Below are positions 38,356 to 49,212 of a DNA stretch of 64,000 nucleotides, one piece after another. Source of the stretch: Portulaca oleracea. Taxonomy: Eukaryota; Streptophyta; Magnoliopsida; Caryophyllales; Portulacaceae. Location: NCBI GenBank assembly GCA_029582165.1, contig CM055880.1, positions 2,170,001 to 2,234,000 on the forward strand, written 5' to 3'. The notes beneath the pieces are model-generated. The model was given only the letters and a program-made list of their open reading frames with translations. It searched no databases and was not told the DNA's origin. Position 1 is the stretch's first letter; the number at the start of each line of letters is the position of its first letter. Position numbers and translations under genes: made by a program.

Positions 38356-40246
38356 CTAGACCTGATCAGATGATAACGATTCTGATTCGCTTCTATCCAT
38401 TGAAGGTGAGACTTCATCATCATTAACATTGACCCTCTCATAAGGCTGTCTTAAAGCAGGAATTTCCTTACGCATCAAATGCTTCCGTCTTTGCAGCATG
38501 AGTAGAACCAAGACACTATCTGTCTTAACAACCTCATAACCCGCCTTCTTGTACATGCTAAATGGGGCCGAATCGATCATTCTGCAATGCAAGTATACAC
38601 TTTTTGAGGAACTCATGTATGATATTAGTTCCTCGCTCGCCTTCAGAAGATGCCAACCAATTCCCCTCCTAAAATAATACAAGAACTTCTTAAACGTGGC
38701 TCAATCAAACATAAAAATAAGCATCGTTTAGCATTATCATGCATATTGTCAACTCCAAACAAAAATCCTTTTGCTTTCTCCTCTATTCATCGACGTTTCT
38801 GCATATATTCACCTAGATTTAGATCATTAGATGTTCAAGTAGCAATCACAAAACCCCATAATAATCACATCCCACCAACCCGACAGGTACAATCCAATGT
38901 CTTACTAGATGCACTCCAAATTTCCCACAAAGCCCCAATCAACACTCATACTTCCAAATGCAAAAACTAACCAAGAATGCCTATTGATTTCCCCTCACAT
39001 TCATAGATGTTTCTGCTCAATTGACCTGAATAGGGTATCACTGGATGTTGAAGTCATAAAACCTCAGAATAATCATCCCACAAACCCAACAGGTATAACC
39101 CAATCCAATGACTTACTAAATGAATTCCAAACTTCCAACAAAACCCCATCAACACCCATAGTTCCAAATGCAATAACCAACCAAACATACCTATTGATTT
39201 CTCCTCAGTCTAACACTCATAGATGTTTCTGCTAATATTGACCTACATTGGGTATCATTGGTTGGTCAAGTAGAATTCATAAAACCTCAGAATACTCATA
39301 TCCCACAACCCAACAAGCACAACCCAAAGACTTGCTAAATGCATTCCAAATTTCCCACAAAACCCCTCAACACCCATATATCAAAATCCAAAAACTAATC
39401 AACACCACCAAAATTTGCACAATAACATCCAACAACCCCCCAGAATGGGACCCATCTCATGAGTCTAGATAAAGAGGCTGATTCCAAAATTTCCACAAGA
39501 AGACAACACAAACAATCAACAATCATAGCAAAGAAAAACAATGCAAGAAATCAGAAACTTCACCTTCTAAGCTCCTTTTTCACAGTCATGTTACATATAT
39601 AAGGACATTCCTTAGGTGGTGTAGGTGTAGGAGGAGAAGCATTCGCACCCCTTTTATCAAACGAAATCTCCACTGTCCCAGCCAAAACCTCTTCCTTCCC
39701 ATCTTCATCTTCATCCCCCCTATAAAACCCAATTAGGGTTACAGCATGCGGCCTTGCGCCCCTTTTTTCCACCAAATACTGCTTAATCAAGAACCCTAAC
39801 ACAGTCAAATACATATCGGGCAGAAACATGGACTCCGCAAACGATTCCGCGAGCAATTCGACAGTCATATCCAACTCCCAATCCTTCATAGCCCTAATTG
39901 TCAAACACCCATTTGACAACTGGGTAGAGTAAGTGAACTCGTCGAGAAATTGAAGCTTTTTGAATTCTTCGTTTGTCAGGAATCGATTTAGGGTTCTGGG
40001 TAGATTGAATGATTGATTCTGGGCGTCATAAACATTGAGAGAAGGTGAAGATTGGGGAGATGAAGGTGGGTCTGAAGAAGGAGAGTGAGAAGTGGAGAAA
40101 GGAGGAGGTTGGATTGAATGATTGAGTTTGGGGAGTGAAAAGGAGAAAGATTGGAACTTTTGTTTGGGATTGAGGGGGGTTTTGAGTTGGGGAATTGGGT
40201 TTTGGTGGGAATCTAGAGTAGGGAAGAGTGAGAGTGTCAAAGCCAT
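38356..40246 (-). CDS. GNAT-family N-acetyltransferase, probably plastid-targeted
   Basis: Two exons on the minus strand, 40246–39564 and 38668–38356 (331 aa); the 895-bp intron carries tandem repeats. The Ser/Pro-rich, acid-poor first ~75 residues look like a chloroplast transit peptide. The GNAT core follows: LTIRAMKDWELDMTVELLAE, the VLAGTVEISF strand, then ICNMTVKKEL joined across the intron to RRRGIGWHLL, which gives the acetyl-CoA motif R-x-x-G-x-G at 227–232. VYLHCRMIDSAPFSMYKKAG is the second CoA-contact block. Plant plastid GNATs acetylate protein N-termini and lysines; this one resembles that group, but I cannot assign the member. The start is the ATG at 40246; the frame extends upstream only through a GTG. 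The C-terminal Ser/Asp/Glu-rich tail is extra. A (GA)n tract precedes the start. Confidence 0.88.
38777..39415 (-). repeat. three ~215-bp tandem repeats in the acetyltransferase intron
   Basis: GTTTCTGC anchors at 38795, 39009 and 39225 (spacing 214 and 216). All three units then share GACCT…GGGTATCA-like, AAAACC.CAGAAT, CAACCCAACAGG-like and ACCCCATCAACACCCATA-like words in the same order. Diverged, so not recent. They fill about 70% of the intron. Confidence 0.85.
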
Positions 40247-40260
40247 TGGGATTTGATTGA

Positions 40261-40263
<3 letters not shown>

Positions 40264-40299
<36 letters not shown>
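40264..40299. repeat. (GA)n upstream of the acetyltransferase start
   Basis: A dinucleotide tract of about 36 bp that reads CT on the gene's strand, 18 bp before the ATG and so within the 5' UTR. Confidence 0.9.
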
Positions 40300-40302
<3 letters not shown>

Positions 40303-40495
40303 TGGTGGGTTGAAGTTAAAAAGCAGTGAGTGAAGGTTCGGAATTGTTGGATTGCAATTGGAAGGAAAAGAGAGATTTGGTGCACACATATTAAAAATCT
40401 ACAATCAGTCAAAATTTTATTTTTCTTTTTTCAAAAAATTTTTTTGGATAGAACCAGAAGACATGAAAAATTATCCTGATGTTAGTTGTGAAACT

Positions 40496-40768
40496 TACTA
40501 CATCCATCCCAAAATGTTTTGTCAAAATAAATAATTTTTTTGTCCCAATTTATTTGTCACTTTTATAATTCCAACGATTGTAATTCTATTTTTTCACCTA
40601 ATTAATAGCTTTACTTATCACTTTCTACAATTACAACAATTATTACATCAATAAATATAGAGACAATTTGGGTAAGTTTCAAACTTTTCACCCCAATTCC
40701 AACTTTCCAAGGTGTATTGGTTTTGTAAAAATAGTTGGGGTGACAGATAAATTGGGACGAAGGTAGTA
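40496..40768. mobile_element. Stowaway-like MITE
   Basis: Left end TACTACATCCATCCCAAAAT, right end ATTGGGACGAAGGTAGTA, imperfect inverted repeats with TA borders, AT-rich core. About 273 bp, between the acetyltransferase and the BAHD gene. Confidence 0.7.
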
Positions 40769-41480
40769 TATAAAAGGAGTGTTTTGATAAAAATGTTACT
40801 CAATTTTTTATTTTAGTTTAAAATATTACAAATCATCAAAAATTGTCGTTAATGTCACTCAACTTTTCAAAAAAAATAAAAAATATCGCTTTATTCTACA
40901 AAGTCAAAAATATCATTTAACTTTCTAAAAAGATAAAAAAAAAATGTCATTGTTACATTTATAACATTTTTTTACTTTTCAAATCTTTAGAAAGTGGAGT
41001 GACATTTTTAGTTTTTTTGGAAAGTTTAGTGACATTAATGCTAGTTTTTAAAAATCAATGTCTTTTTTTTTTTGGAAAGTTTAGTATCATTTTTTAATGA
41101 TAAAAAGTCTGGGTGTTGATAAACTAAATGCGTTACAGCATAAAAGATGTTCAACTACCTAAGACAAATGGATTTATCTTCAAAGGATGATAATATTATT
41201 GATATTCATGTCTATCAAAAAGGTATTATTGATGCACATAAAGTAAAGAAAATCCAAAGGTTTTTGTAGGTCTGCATAAAATCGACCTCTCCATGAATTT
41301 TAGTTTATTGGGGAAATTGTCTCTCCCCCGACATCTTAATTTTCCGAAATATGTTCAAATATGTTTTCCTTAAACATTTGTTATTGTATAAAGTTTAAAC
41401 TACATTTTTCGGATTATTATTAATAATATAAGTCTGTGGACGGAGCTCTATAAAAGAGAAAAAGGGCAACAGTCCAAGCA

Positions 41481-41716
41481 AAAAGAACTCACTATTGCAA
41501 TACATCATGTCTACAATATATGAGTCACATAATGAGAAGGTAGAGGCAACATTAGTTAACACATTCATAGAAAATACCTTAAGCCATAAATGTTCCCCTA
41601 AAAGAACTCACTATTGCAATACATCATGTCTACAATATATGAGTCACATAATGAGAAGGTAGAGGCAACATTAGTTAACACATTCATAGAAAATACCTTA
41701 AGCCATAAATGTTCTA
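41481..41716 (-). repeat. 118-bp tandem duplication touching the BAHD stop codon
   Basis: AAAAGAACTCACTATTGCAA begins at 41481 and again at 41599. The units match over about 112 bp and diverge only in the last few bases (GTTCCCCT against GTTCTAAG). The second copy runs into the TAG stop (41714–41716) of the gene, so the 3' UTR start is duplicated. Near-identity shows it is recent. Confidence 0.95.
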
Positions 41717-43398
41717 AGGGGAGGGGAAGATGTCAAAGAGTAGTTTCTCAAAAAGGGTCATATGATGAGCGAAGAGACTAATAGCCAGTGACAAGCCACC
41801 ATCTCCATTAGGATTGGCCACAAGGAACGATTGCCCCTCGTAGCCAATCCCGCCATGCCCTGAAAACGCTGCTTTGCCCCACCCAAAATCGGCCTCATGA
41901 AACGTGAGCCTTGTCCATGAATTTATGGTCAAGTTAGGGCATCTACACGAGTGCGCCCCACGGACTAGAGATTCAAAATTTGGACAAGTCTCTAAGTAAT
42001 CGATAGCTGATCTCAAGTATTCTTCATCATTTGCTCTTTTTAACGCTTCATGAATCTTGACCGAAGCAAACCAAGGTGGGTTTTGGGTGATATCGCCTGA
42101 TTTAGCGACGCATCCAACTACGAAATTCCCGTTACCACAATACCCTAACGGAAATGGCGGATTCTTAAATCTGCTTCGCAAATTGATTGGTATGGAGAGT
42201 CTAACTTCTTGTTCGTCTGCTAAACCCCGCGCTTTGCAAACTGTACGCCATATGTGTCCAGCTAAAACTTCATATGTGGTTAGTACATTGCCATTCACTT
42301 CTGTTGAGCTTGCCCCCATTTGCTTTAAGGAAACAACTTGGTCCTTAGTGAACTTGAAGAGGGATGTCGTTACGGGGCTATTATCTAGGGACTCCCCTGT
42401 CCACGCAACAAAAAAGTCGGAAATTCATAAATAAAAGGATTATTGGATGATAATACAATGAACTTTAGGGGTATTGAACAATAATCCACTGAACTTTTTT
42501 CTTGGATTCTAATACACTGAACTTTGAGGGTATTGGACAATAATGCAGTCAGACCAATTCAGTTGGTGGTTGACGCGGTGGCTGTCTTACTTTGATGTAT
42601 CGTTTTTCTATTTTTTTCAAAAAAATATATTAATCATCCTGCTTATCTGTACTTTCTTACACGGCAAAAGTTTTTTCTGAAAAAAATAGAATAACGACAT
42701 GATACATGATACATACCGGATAATAAAGTTGGGGGTGGATCAAACTCCGCGTGATGAAACTTGACTTGGGGCGGATCACGTGGAGCAAGGTGCGGAGCTC
42801 TGTCGTAAATAGGCTCAAGCTCAGGCTCAGGCTCAAGCCCTCGTGCTAAACTAGCCCAATACTTAACAAACTGTAGGTAGCCCCATCCATCACACAAGTG
42901 GTGGTGGCCGGCGGTCCCTAGGATTGCGCCCCCACATTTGAACCGGGTTATTTGCACCATAAACAAAGGAATCGAGCCCAACCCTTTTGAGTAGTCCCAA
43001 TAAGGGATGACCAACTTCTTTAGCTCCGCATTTGGCTTAAAATCCCCAAGATCATCCAAGGAACAATCCACAGCTTCAGCCTCAATAAATAAGCACCCTT
43101 CTCCATTGCAATCCACCTCAAATCGCCCGTTTTCTCCCTCCCTAAGCCTGCCGGCCAAAGGATAGAAAGGCACTAGGGCCTTGCTAAGACTTTCCTTCAA
43201 TACTTTCGTGTCGAAAAACGACACATTGTCATCAAGAGTCGGACGACAATATCGGTAGACATTTATCGAAGGAGTATGGGAGAAAGGTGTACGTGAGACC
43301 ATGTCTAACCTTGATAGCCATAGCCGCCGGTCCGGGGTTTTCTCCGCAGGCTTCACCATGGTTGATTGCTTTATGATAACCTTGTGCTCCATGTCCAT
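41714..43398 (-). CDS. BAHD acyltransferase, HCT-like (hydroxycinnamoyl transferase group)
   Basis: Two exons on the minus strand, 43398–42717 and 42396–41714 (454 aa), with one 320-bp intron. The opening VIIKQSTMVKPAEKTP, then HTPSINVYRY and LSKALVPFYPLAGRL, are typical of the HCT/HQT branch, which transfers hydroxycinnamoyl groups from CoA to shikimate, quinate or similar acceptors in phenylpropanoid metabolism. The catalytic HxxxD is HHLCD at 166–170; the structural DFGWG is at 397–401. Both are intact, so activity is likely. The acceptor cannot be predicted; the HHHLCDGWG surroundings differ from the usual HHAADG of HCT, which suggests another acceptor. The start is the first in-frame ATG (MDMEHKV); upstream the frame continues only via TTG. 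The acceptor site TTGCGTGGACAG gives a good in-frame join (TLLS|GESLDN). Confidence 0.9.
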
Positions 43399-43627
43399 TA
43401 CTTTGAATTCCAATTAACCTTGGTTGAGCCAAAATGGAAAGTTTAATTAATGAGAATGTGTTATTCGAGGATACACTACATACTATATACAGAAATGCTG
43501 AATGTAATATGTTACACGATGTTATATAATAATATAATATGTTGCACCCACAATGTGATAAATTTTTTGATAAATAAAGGTAAGTTTTGATAGACATTAG
43601 GAAAAGTGATATTTTTGAATAAAATAG

Positions 43628-43883
43628 TACTCTCTCTATTCTTTTTAATCTGTCACTTGAACTAACTTTTCTCGTTTCTAAATATCTATCATTTTGTAAT
43701 CCCAATAGCCTATTAATTACTGATTTTACTATTTTACCCTTGATAATTATTGTGGTGGAATGAGAGCTATTAAAGTAACAAGGTTATTCTTGTAATTATG
43801 ATCATAACTACCCTATAAATATTAGGCACATTGGTATTAGTAAATTAACTCCAAATGACAGATAATTTAAAACAGAGGGAGTA
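43628..43883. mobile_element. Stowaway-like MITE upstream of the BAHD gene
   Basis: Left end TACTCTCTCTATTCTTTTTA, right end AAACAGAGGGAGTA, inverted, TA borders, with GTCACTT…GACAGATAATTTAA inside the arms. It lies about 230 bp before the start codon, so it may be part of the promoter. Confidence 0.75.
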
Positions 43884-44029
43884 ACTTTTTAAGGAGAAAG
43901 TAGGAAACATTTTGATCTTCTCTTTACTATAATTTTAGTAACCATACTTCAGACAAGCTGCAAGTTGGTGACAAATTCAACAAAAAATGGTCACCACTCT
44001 TCAGAAAGGGACTAACTGACTACTGCGGG

Positions 44030-45270
44030 CAGGGAAATTGCCCCGTCCCCGTCCCCGTCCCCGCGGGTTCCCGGCTCCCAACGGGTACCCAGCGGGGTAT
44101 TTATATGATTGCAATTTTTTTTCTAATATGCTTTTACCATTGTTCTTATAATATAAACCTGTTTTCTTGGATGCAAATCAACCTGTTTTCAATACACTCT
44201 TACCCATTAAAAAAAATATGACAATGCAATAAAGGTTCCCGATCTGAAATTTAGATTGAAGAACTTATGATAAGTATAGTAGAGATACAGAATACGGAAG
44301 ACAGTATAAGTATAGTAGATAGTATAACTGTACAAGTATAGTAGACATGAAAAAAAATGCAAGAAAAATCCAGATTGAAGAACTTACGATAGTGAAGACA
44401 AACAGAATACAAAATTGAACACAGACATAATACAAACATAATACAAAATTAGAATATACGATAGTAAATAACTTACAAAAGAAATGTGATTTTTTGAAGC
44501 CTTGACGACCGACGAGTTCCAACCACCGAGGTCCGACTGTCCGAGGCACGGAGGACTTCGGCAGGTTCGCAAACTGGGCAAAAACGCAGAGTAAACAAGA
44601 AGAATTGTACTACCTCCGTCCCTAATTTATTGTCAAAAAAAATAACTTTTATAAGTCCAAAGTGTTTAGAAACTTGTGTAAAAAATTTACACTTTGACAT
44701 ATATGTTCTTACACCACATGGAAAATTAGGAAAGAAAAAATAAAATATATTGTATGCTAATATTAATTAAGGGTAATATAGGTATTTTAATTATTGGAAT
44801 TGTAAAATTAACAAATAAAAAGGGAGAAGATAGTTAGGAAATTTAACAATCTAAAGACGGAGCTAGTATTGATTATCATTACTCACTCAATTGAATGAAT
44901 TACAAGGGATACACGTATATATAGAAACTGATAACAACAACAACCTAACAACCATAAATACATGTCAACCTAACAACCTCCTAACAACCTGCACCATAAA
45001 GGCCAAATTCATAAACTCTATACTGCGCGAATGACAGAATGAATGAATGATTGTGTAGCAATTAGGGATTTACTACCGGGGGGGTCGGGGATGCAGGGAC
45101 GGGTGCGGGGAAAGTGGGCACGGGAAAAATTTGTCCCCGTACCCGCCCCGATTAAAAACCCTTCCCCAAACCCATCCCATGCCCGTCGGGTGCGGGGAAT
45201 TACCCCGAGAGCGGGGCGGGGCCCAGTCGGTTTCGGCCTTCGGGGATTCCCCGCCCAGTTGCCATCCCTG
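44030..45270. mobile_element. hAT-like element with GC-rich subterminal regions
   Basis: The left end CAGGGAAATTGCCCCG and the right end GTTGCCATCCCTG form short inverted repeats of the CAGGG(A/T) class found in plant hAT elements. Subterminal zones are packed with CCCCG and GGGGCGGGG words. The inside is AT-rich and contains a nested Stowaway MITE. Flanks ACTGCGGG and CAGCGGGA are only partly alike, so the 8-bp duplication is uncertain. No transposase is seen; 1.24 kb, non-autonomous. The right end cuts into a decayed tRNA-iMet copy. Confidence 0.6.
44608..44868. mobile_element. Stowaway MITE nested in the hAT-like element
   Basis: TACTACCTCCGTCCCTAA at the left and CTAAAGACGGAGCTAGTA at the right, inverted with TA borders; AT-rich core, about 261 bp. 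Confidence 0.8.
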
Positions 45271-45274
45271 CAGC

Positions 45275-45323
45275 GGGACCTGTGGTTTATAGAACCACCA
45301 CACTTTTGCTGCACCACTATGAT
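45275..45323 (-). pseudogene. truncated initiator tRNA-Met pseudogene
   Basis: Reads on the minus strand like the 5' two thirds of the intact tRNA-iMet genes (GTGGTGCAGCAAAAGTGTGG… against GTGGCGCAGCGGAAGCGTGG), with the anticodon loop changed from CAT to TAT context. The T arm is missing where the hAT-like element ends. A second, shorter copy of the 5' half lies at 45349–45375. Confidence 0.8.
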
Positions 45324-45876
45324 TTGTTGAAAATTCTTTGTAAATTTACCACCACACTTTTGCTGCACCACTCTGATTTGTTGATAATTCATTGCTACAC
45401 TAGTACTCTTATTCTCATTTAAACAGGACCCTACTTGACCAAATACATGCTTAAGAAAATGCAATAGTGTTGGAATTCAGCTGATAGTCATTACTCATTG
45501 CAGGAGACCCACCAAAAAACAGCTCAATCAATGCATATGATGCTCTGAAATTGGCATGCTTCAAGCAGATCAAGATACCAGCTGAATCACATATTCATTC
45601 AAAAATGAAAGAAAAGGCAGTAAATTGTGCACCAAAATGACTTTAAAATTATACTGACCGCATTTGTACACGAGTAAAGAATTAATACAAATAGTTGTCC
45701 AGCATCCAGTTGACACATCTTTTGAAGGCATGCATGAAATGTACCTGCTGGCCTTGGTCATAGAAATTTGTACATACTTTCACTAGCAAGAGGGAAAATG
45801 TACTCCCTTCACCTGAACAGACTAATCAGAGTGGAATATAGAGATTATATAATGAAAACATAAAAGAATAAGAAAC

Positions 45877-46034
45877 ATACTTATCTGGACGGGGTCAATG
45901 GTGATCATGAAGACTCATGGCCTAGGTAGGTGGCCTCCACTGCACTTAGGAGGTGCGCTTGCCTAATGTCTCCCCAAAGAGGGAGAACGTACGTCATTAT
46001 TTGTGGCAGTGAACGCCTGCGTTTGCGCAACTCT
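45877..46034 (+). pseudogene. U1 snRNA variant, probable pseudogene
   Basis: Starts ATACTTATCTGGACGGGGTC and keeps the U1 body: the 70K-loop word GATCATGAAG, CCTAGG, GCACTTAGGAGG, TCTCCCCAAAG, GTACGTCATTATTTGTGG (Sm site) and a final GCG hairpin. Base 8 of the 5' end is T instead of C, which changes the residue that pairs with +1 of the 5' splice site. The 3' hairpin is weakened (GTGAACGCCTGCG). A TATA-like ATTATATAATG sits about 30 bp upstream, but no USE is found, and the 3' box is altered (CAACTCTACT). It probably is not expressed normally. Confidence 0.8.
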
Positions 46035-46371
46035 ACTTTCAAACATTTTTAGTTAGTGTTGTAGTTGCCCCTTCACTCACTTGTATTGAAAAAGAATCTC
46101 TAACTAACCCGAACAAGCTGGAGTGCGGAATCTCTAAGTTTTTTGACAGCATGATATCTCTTTGTGCTGTAGTAGTCAATTATGTATTGGAAAATGAAGA
46201 TAAGTTGAGGTGGGTGAAGAACTGAAGAATGAAGGTTGATTATTGATGAATGACTCATTTACTCCATATACTCATACTCTGGACTGTTTCTGCTCCTGAG
46301 AAAATGTCAAAACAAGTAAAAAATCAACAGCATCATTGAAAAAAGTTAGGCAGGAAGCTACTCTTTTATTA

Positions 46372-46443
46372 TATCAGAGCCAGGTTTCGATCCTGGGACC
46401 TGTGGGTTATGGGCCCACCACGCTTCCGCTGCGCCACTCTGAT
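46372..46443 (-). tRNA. initiator tRNA-Met (CAT), copy 1
   Basis: 72 nt on the minus strand, beginning ATCAGAGTGGCGCAGCGGAA and ending GCTCTGATA. The anticodon loop CCCATAA is closed by the three G–C pairs (GGG/CCC) diagnostic for initiator tRNA. The T-loop carries ATCGAAAC. No intron; CCA is not encoded. Internal A box (TGGCGCAGCGG) and B box (GGATCGAAACC) are present, so Pol III should transcribe it. A T run lies about 30 nt past the 3' end (46337–46342). The copy at 62902–62973 is identical. Confidence 0.97.
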
Positions 46444-46560
46444 TTGTTGATTATTTTTTGTAGATTTATTAAATATCTTGTCATTTTCTAATGCCTCTGC
46501 TTTTGTTGGACTTGTTCCTTCCATAACTTTTTTTCTTTTTCTTTTTTTTTGTGTGTGTGT

Positions 46561-46577
46561 GGGTGGGGGGGGGGGGG
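46561..46577 (+). repeat. G run beside tRNA-iMet copy 1
   Basis: GGGTGGGGGGGGGGGGG following a TG repeat, about 120 bp from the tRNA gene. A similar, longer G run at 63074–63103 occupies the same place beside copy 2, so the run predates the duplication. Confidence 0.85.
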
Positions 46578-47995
46578 ACAGGATCCTACTTGACCAAGGA
46601 ATCTCAGAGTGCTCGGATTTGAGTGATGGTCACTAGGCATTGCGGACCAGAAAAACAGCTCAAGACATGCTCTGAAATTGGTGTGTTTGAAGCATCAGCT
46701 AGCTGAATCACATATTCTTTCAACAAGGAAAAAAAGGACAGTAAATTCAGCAGTCAAATGACTCGAGAATTAGCCTACCCATAATTGTAGATGGCTAAGA
46801 AATTAGAAAATCTTTTGAGGCCAATTTGGAATGCACCTACCGGACATGGCCAGAGAGATCTATACATCTTCAGATATTTTATCATGCAAAAGTGAAATGT
46901 TCACCATTTACCCAAAAAAAAAAAAAGAAGACAGTGAGGACAAAAAAAAAAAAAAGAAACCTCAGACACACTGGTTAGCGTTATAATAATCAACAAGAAT
47001 CTGCAAATAGATCCACATTTACAAAAAAAGGACACCAATTTGGACCTAGAGCAGGAAATATGTTGATCTTCTATAGTACTTATTTTAATCAAATGCACTT
47101 CAAACAAGATACGTAACAAACCTAAAAGCAAATTTATCTCACTTTCATTTAGAGAAGTATAACATAAGAAGAAAAATTGACAGTAATTAGAAATGCATTG
47201 GTGAAAATGAAACCGATTTGTACCTCAAGCCAACAACAGTTGCAGCTTCTGCTTCTTTAGCATAATGCCCCACGGAGAATCGCGACCGTAGTACCTCGAC
47301 CATATTACGTATTTTAGCTCTATTTGAGCAATATTTAGTGCAAGTAGTTGTATTCTGGATCTGGTCCTATGGTGAGACATGTAATTAACCTATGAGAATT
47401 CCTTGCAAACAGAACAAGTTGGTATGTAATAATGCCTGAACAAAAGTTTTAATAAAAACTATACACCGGAGACAACTCAATGGAGTATTCTAAATTTCTA
47501 GCAGACGTAATTTCCACTTATAAAGAATAGCAGATAGGTTTAACTCTCAACTTTTAACAGGAGAATTTGGCAATTATTGACCAGAACTTTGCATATATTT
47601 TCTCCTGCAAAAGTAAAATATTCACCTTTTTTACCGGAACTGAACTGGAGCTCTCGAGAGAGCAGTGTACAAAAAAATCTAAACAGAGCAACAGTAGAAT
47701 TGTTGTCGGATTATTCAGGTTCTAAAGCAACAGTAATTTGTTGTGAGAACTTAAGTAGCAATTAGAAAAGCATCATATGACCTTCTTCAAAACATTGACA
47801 TCTCCACAGTTTTACAATACAACTAGTTGTAAACTAAAATTTGGAGGGAAAAAAACAGAAATGATCTGCACTTTGGTAACTGATGTTTAAAAGGCAATTG
47901 ACATGCTTGAATTGTTCTTAACATTTCAATCTGCCAAGTGACAACCTGGAGCAAGCTTAAGTATTAAACATTCTAGAGTTGCAAGGCTAGTATCC

Positions 47996-48045
47996 ATACC
48001 ACAACGTCAGAATAATGTGCGGGGAAGACAGTGAGTGATATAAAA
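47996..48045 (+). promoter_or_regulatory. U1 promoter: degenerate USE and TATA
   Basis: ATACCACAACG at 47996–48006 matches the USE consensus RTCCCACATCG at 9 of 11 positions. TATAAAA is at 48039–48045. The gap of 32 bp is the Pol II spacing, and the TATA lies about 30 bp before the RNA start. Confidence 0.7.
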
Positions 48046-48069
48046 GGAAGATGCGGCGTTTTGGGTAAA

Positions 48070-48230
48070 ATACTTACCTGGACGGGGTCAATGGGTGATC
48101 AATAAGGCTCATGTCCTAGGTTGGTGATTTCCATTGCACTTGGGAGGGGTACCTGCCTAACGTCTCCCCAAAGTGGGAGAACGTACGTCATAATTTGTGG
48201 CAATGGGGGCTTGCGTTCGTGCAGCCCCTA
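48070..48230 (+). ncRNA. U1 spliceosomal snRNA
   Basis: Starts ATACTTACCTGGACGGGGTC: the ACTTACCTG segment that pairs with 5' splice sites is perfect. It continues with loop I (GATCAATAAGG; the U1-70K site, one change from the usual form), GCACTTGGGAGGGG, TCTCCCCAAAGTGGGAGA, the Sm site in CGTCATAATTTGTGG, and the final hairpin GGGGGCTTGCGTTCGTGCAGCCCC. About 161 nt, the normal plant length. It would be transcribed by Pol II and form U1 snRNP. A 3'-box-like CAATTCCAGTTCTA follows at 48234. It is the only + strand gene of the cluster apart from the variant U1. Confidence 0.96.
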
Positions 48231-48480
48231 ACCCAATTCCAGTTCTAGAGTTTCTTCAAATCTAATAGTTAGGAATTAAGTTGTTTGTGTAGCCCCTAAT
48301 CCAATTTTAGTTCTAGTGTTTCTTCAAGTCTAATGGTTTAGGAATTAAGTCTTTCACCAAATTCTTTCTCTTCTTTTTTTGGAGAAAGTGAGTCCACCAA
48401 ATTCTAGCCAAGTTTCTTCAATGTGTCTAATGATTAGGAATGAAGTTAGTCTTCAGCATATTGCTGCACAACTCTAGTTC
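48222..48480 (+). repeat. tandem copies of the U1 3' flank
   Basis: The end of the U1 gene and its 3' box (from GCCCCTAA at 48224) recurs at 48292, 68 bp later, with TTTCTTCAA and AGGAATTAAGT words in order. A third, more diverged unit covers about 48405–48480. The extra copies lack the U1 body. Confidence 0.8.
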
Positions 48481-49212
48481 AGGAGTTTCTTTAATGCTAG
48501 GTATTTAGAGACGGACCAAAGCATGTTTTCCATGAGTCCAGCCTTTTATTATGCCTGTTGAACACTGGGTGTCTATGAGGGAGAAGAAACAACAGATGGT
48601 GACAGATAACATTGTATTGTCAAAAACAGAAGATATGCATATTATAGTATGCAAAACTAAGAGTATTTTTAGTAAAGCCAAAACCGACCAACATACCTCA
48701 GAAAGATAGCAAAAGGCTTCAATAAAGCAACAACATTATCTACCCAATTCTAATAACAAAAATGTTGTAGGCGTGCATTGTTCGTAGAAAATTGTGGATG
48801 AAAGCAGTGACGGCTGTTTTGGGCTATGCAATCCATCACCCTCCCCCCCCCCCCCAACACACACACACCCACACACACAAAAAGGGGGAAAAACTCTGAA
48901 CATGCCATCTCAGTTAGGAGCGAATGTGCTAACAATTTCAAATCATAACAGATGTAGATCAAAGTTCTGCTTGTAGTTTCCTTACTGCTGTGATAAATGA
49001 CATTCATGAAATGTCTTACATTTGACACCCTCACCAAAGAAAAAATATCTGAGAAAAAACTACCAACCACCAAGACATTTCCCTTTATACCCACTGGGCT
49101 ACAAGCCTGATCAATAATAGTCAAGGCAGTACACAAAATTAGACCAATCCTCATATTAACCACTAAAGACAAGAAAAACTTTGTAAGATCCAAGAAACTT
49201 TAATAATGGATT

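Larger units (their letters stand above)
46200..47600. repeat. segmental duplication block with tRNA-iMet, left copy
   Basis: Over about 1.3 kb this block follows 62740–64000 in the same order: GTTGAGGTGGGTGAAGA before the tRNA, then GTTTATTAAATAT, a G-run, ACAGGATCCTACTTGAC, GGCCAATTTGGAATG.ACC, CAAATGCACTTCA.ACAA, TAATGCCCCA.GGAGAATCGC, ACTATACACC.GAGACAACTC and GAGAATTTGGCAATT. A more decayed version of the first part is found at 45275–45850. No protein gene is visible. Confidence 0.85.

Noticed and set aside
44022..45278. 8-bp target duplication for the hAT-like element
   Set aside because: ACTGCGGG and CAGCGGGA are alike only after shifting; not strong enough to claim.
45043..45464. Open frames on both strands near the right end of the hAT-like element
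   Set aside because: Produced by the CCCCG-rich subterminal DNA; no transposase motifs.
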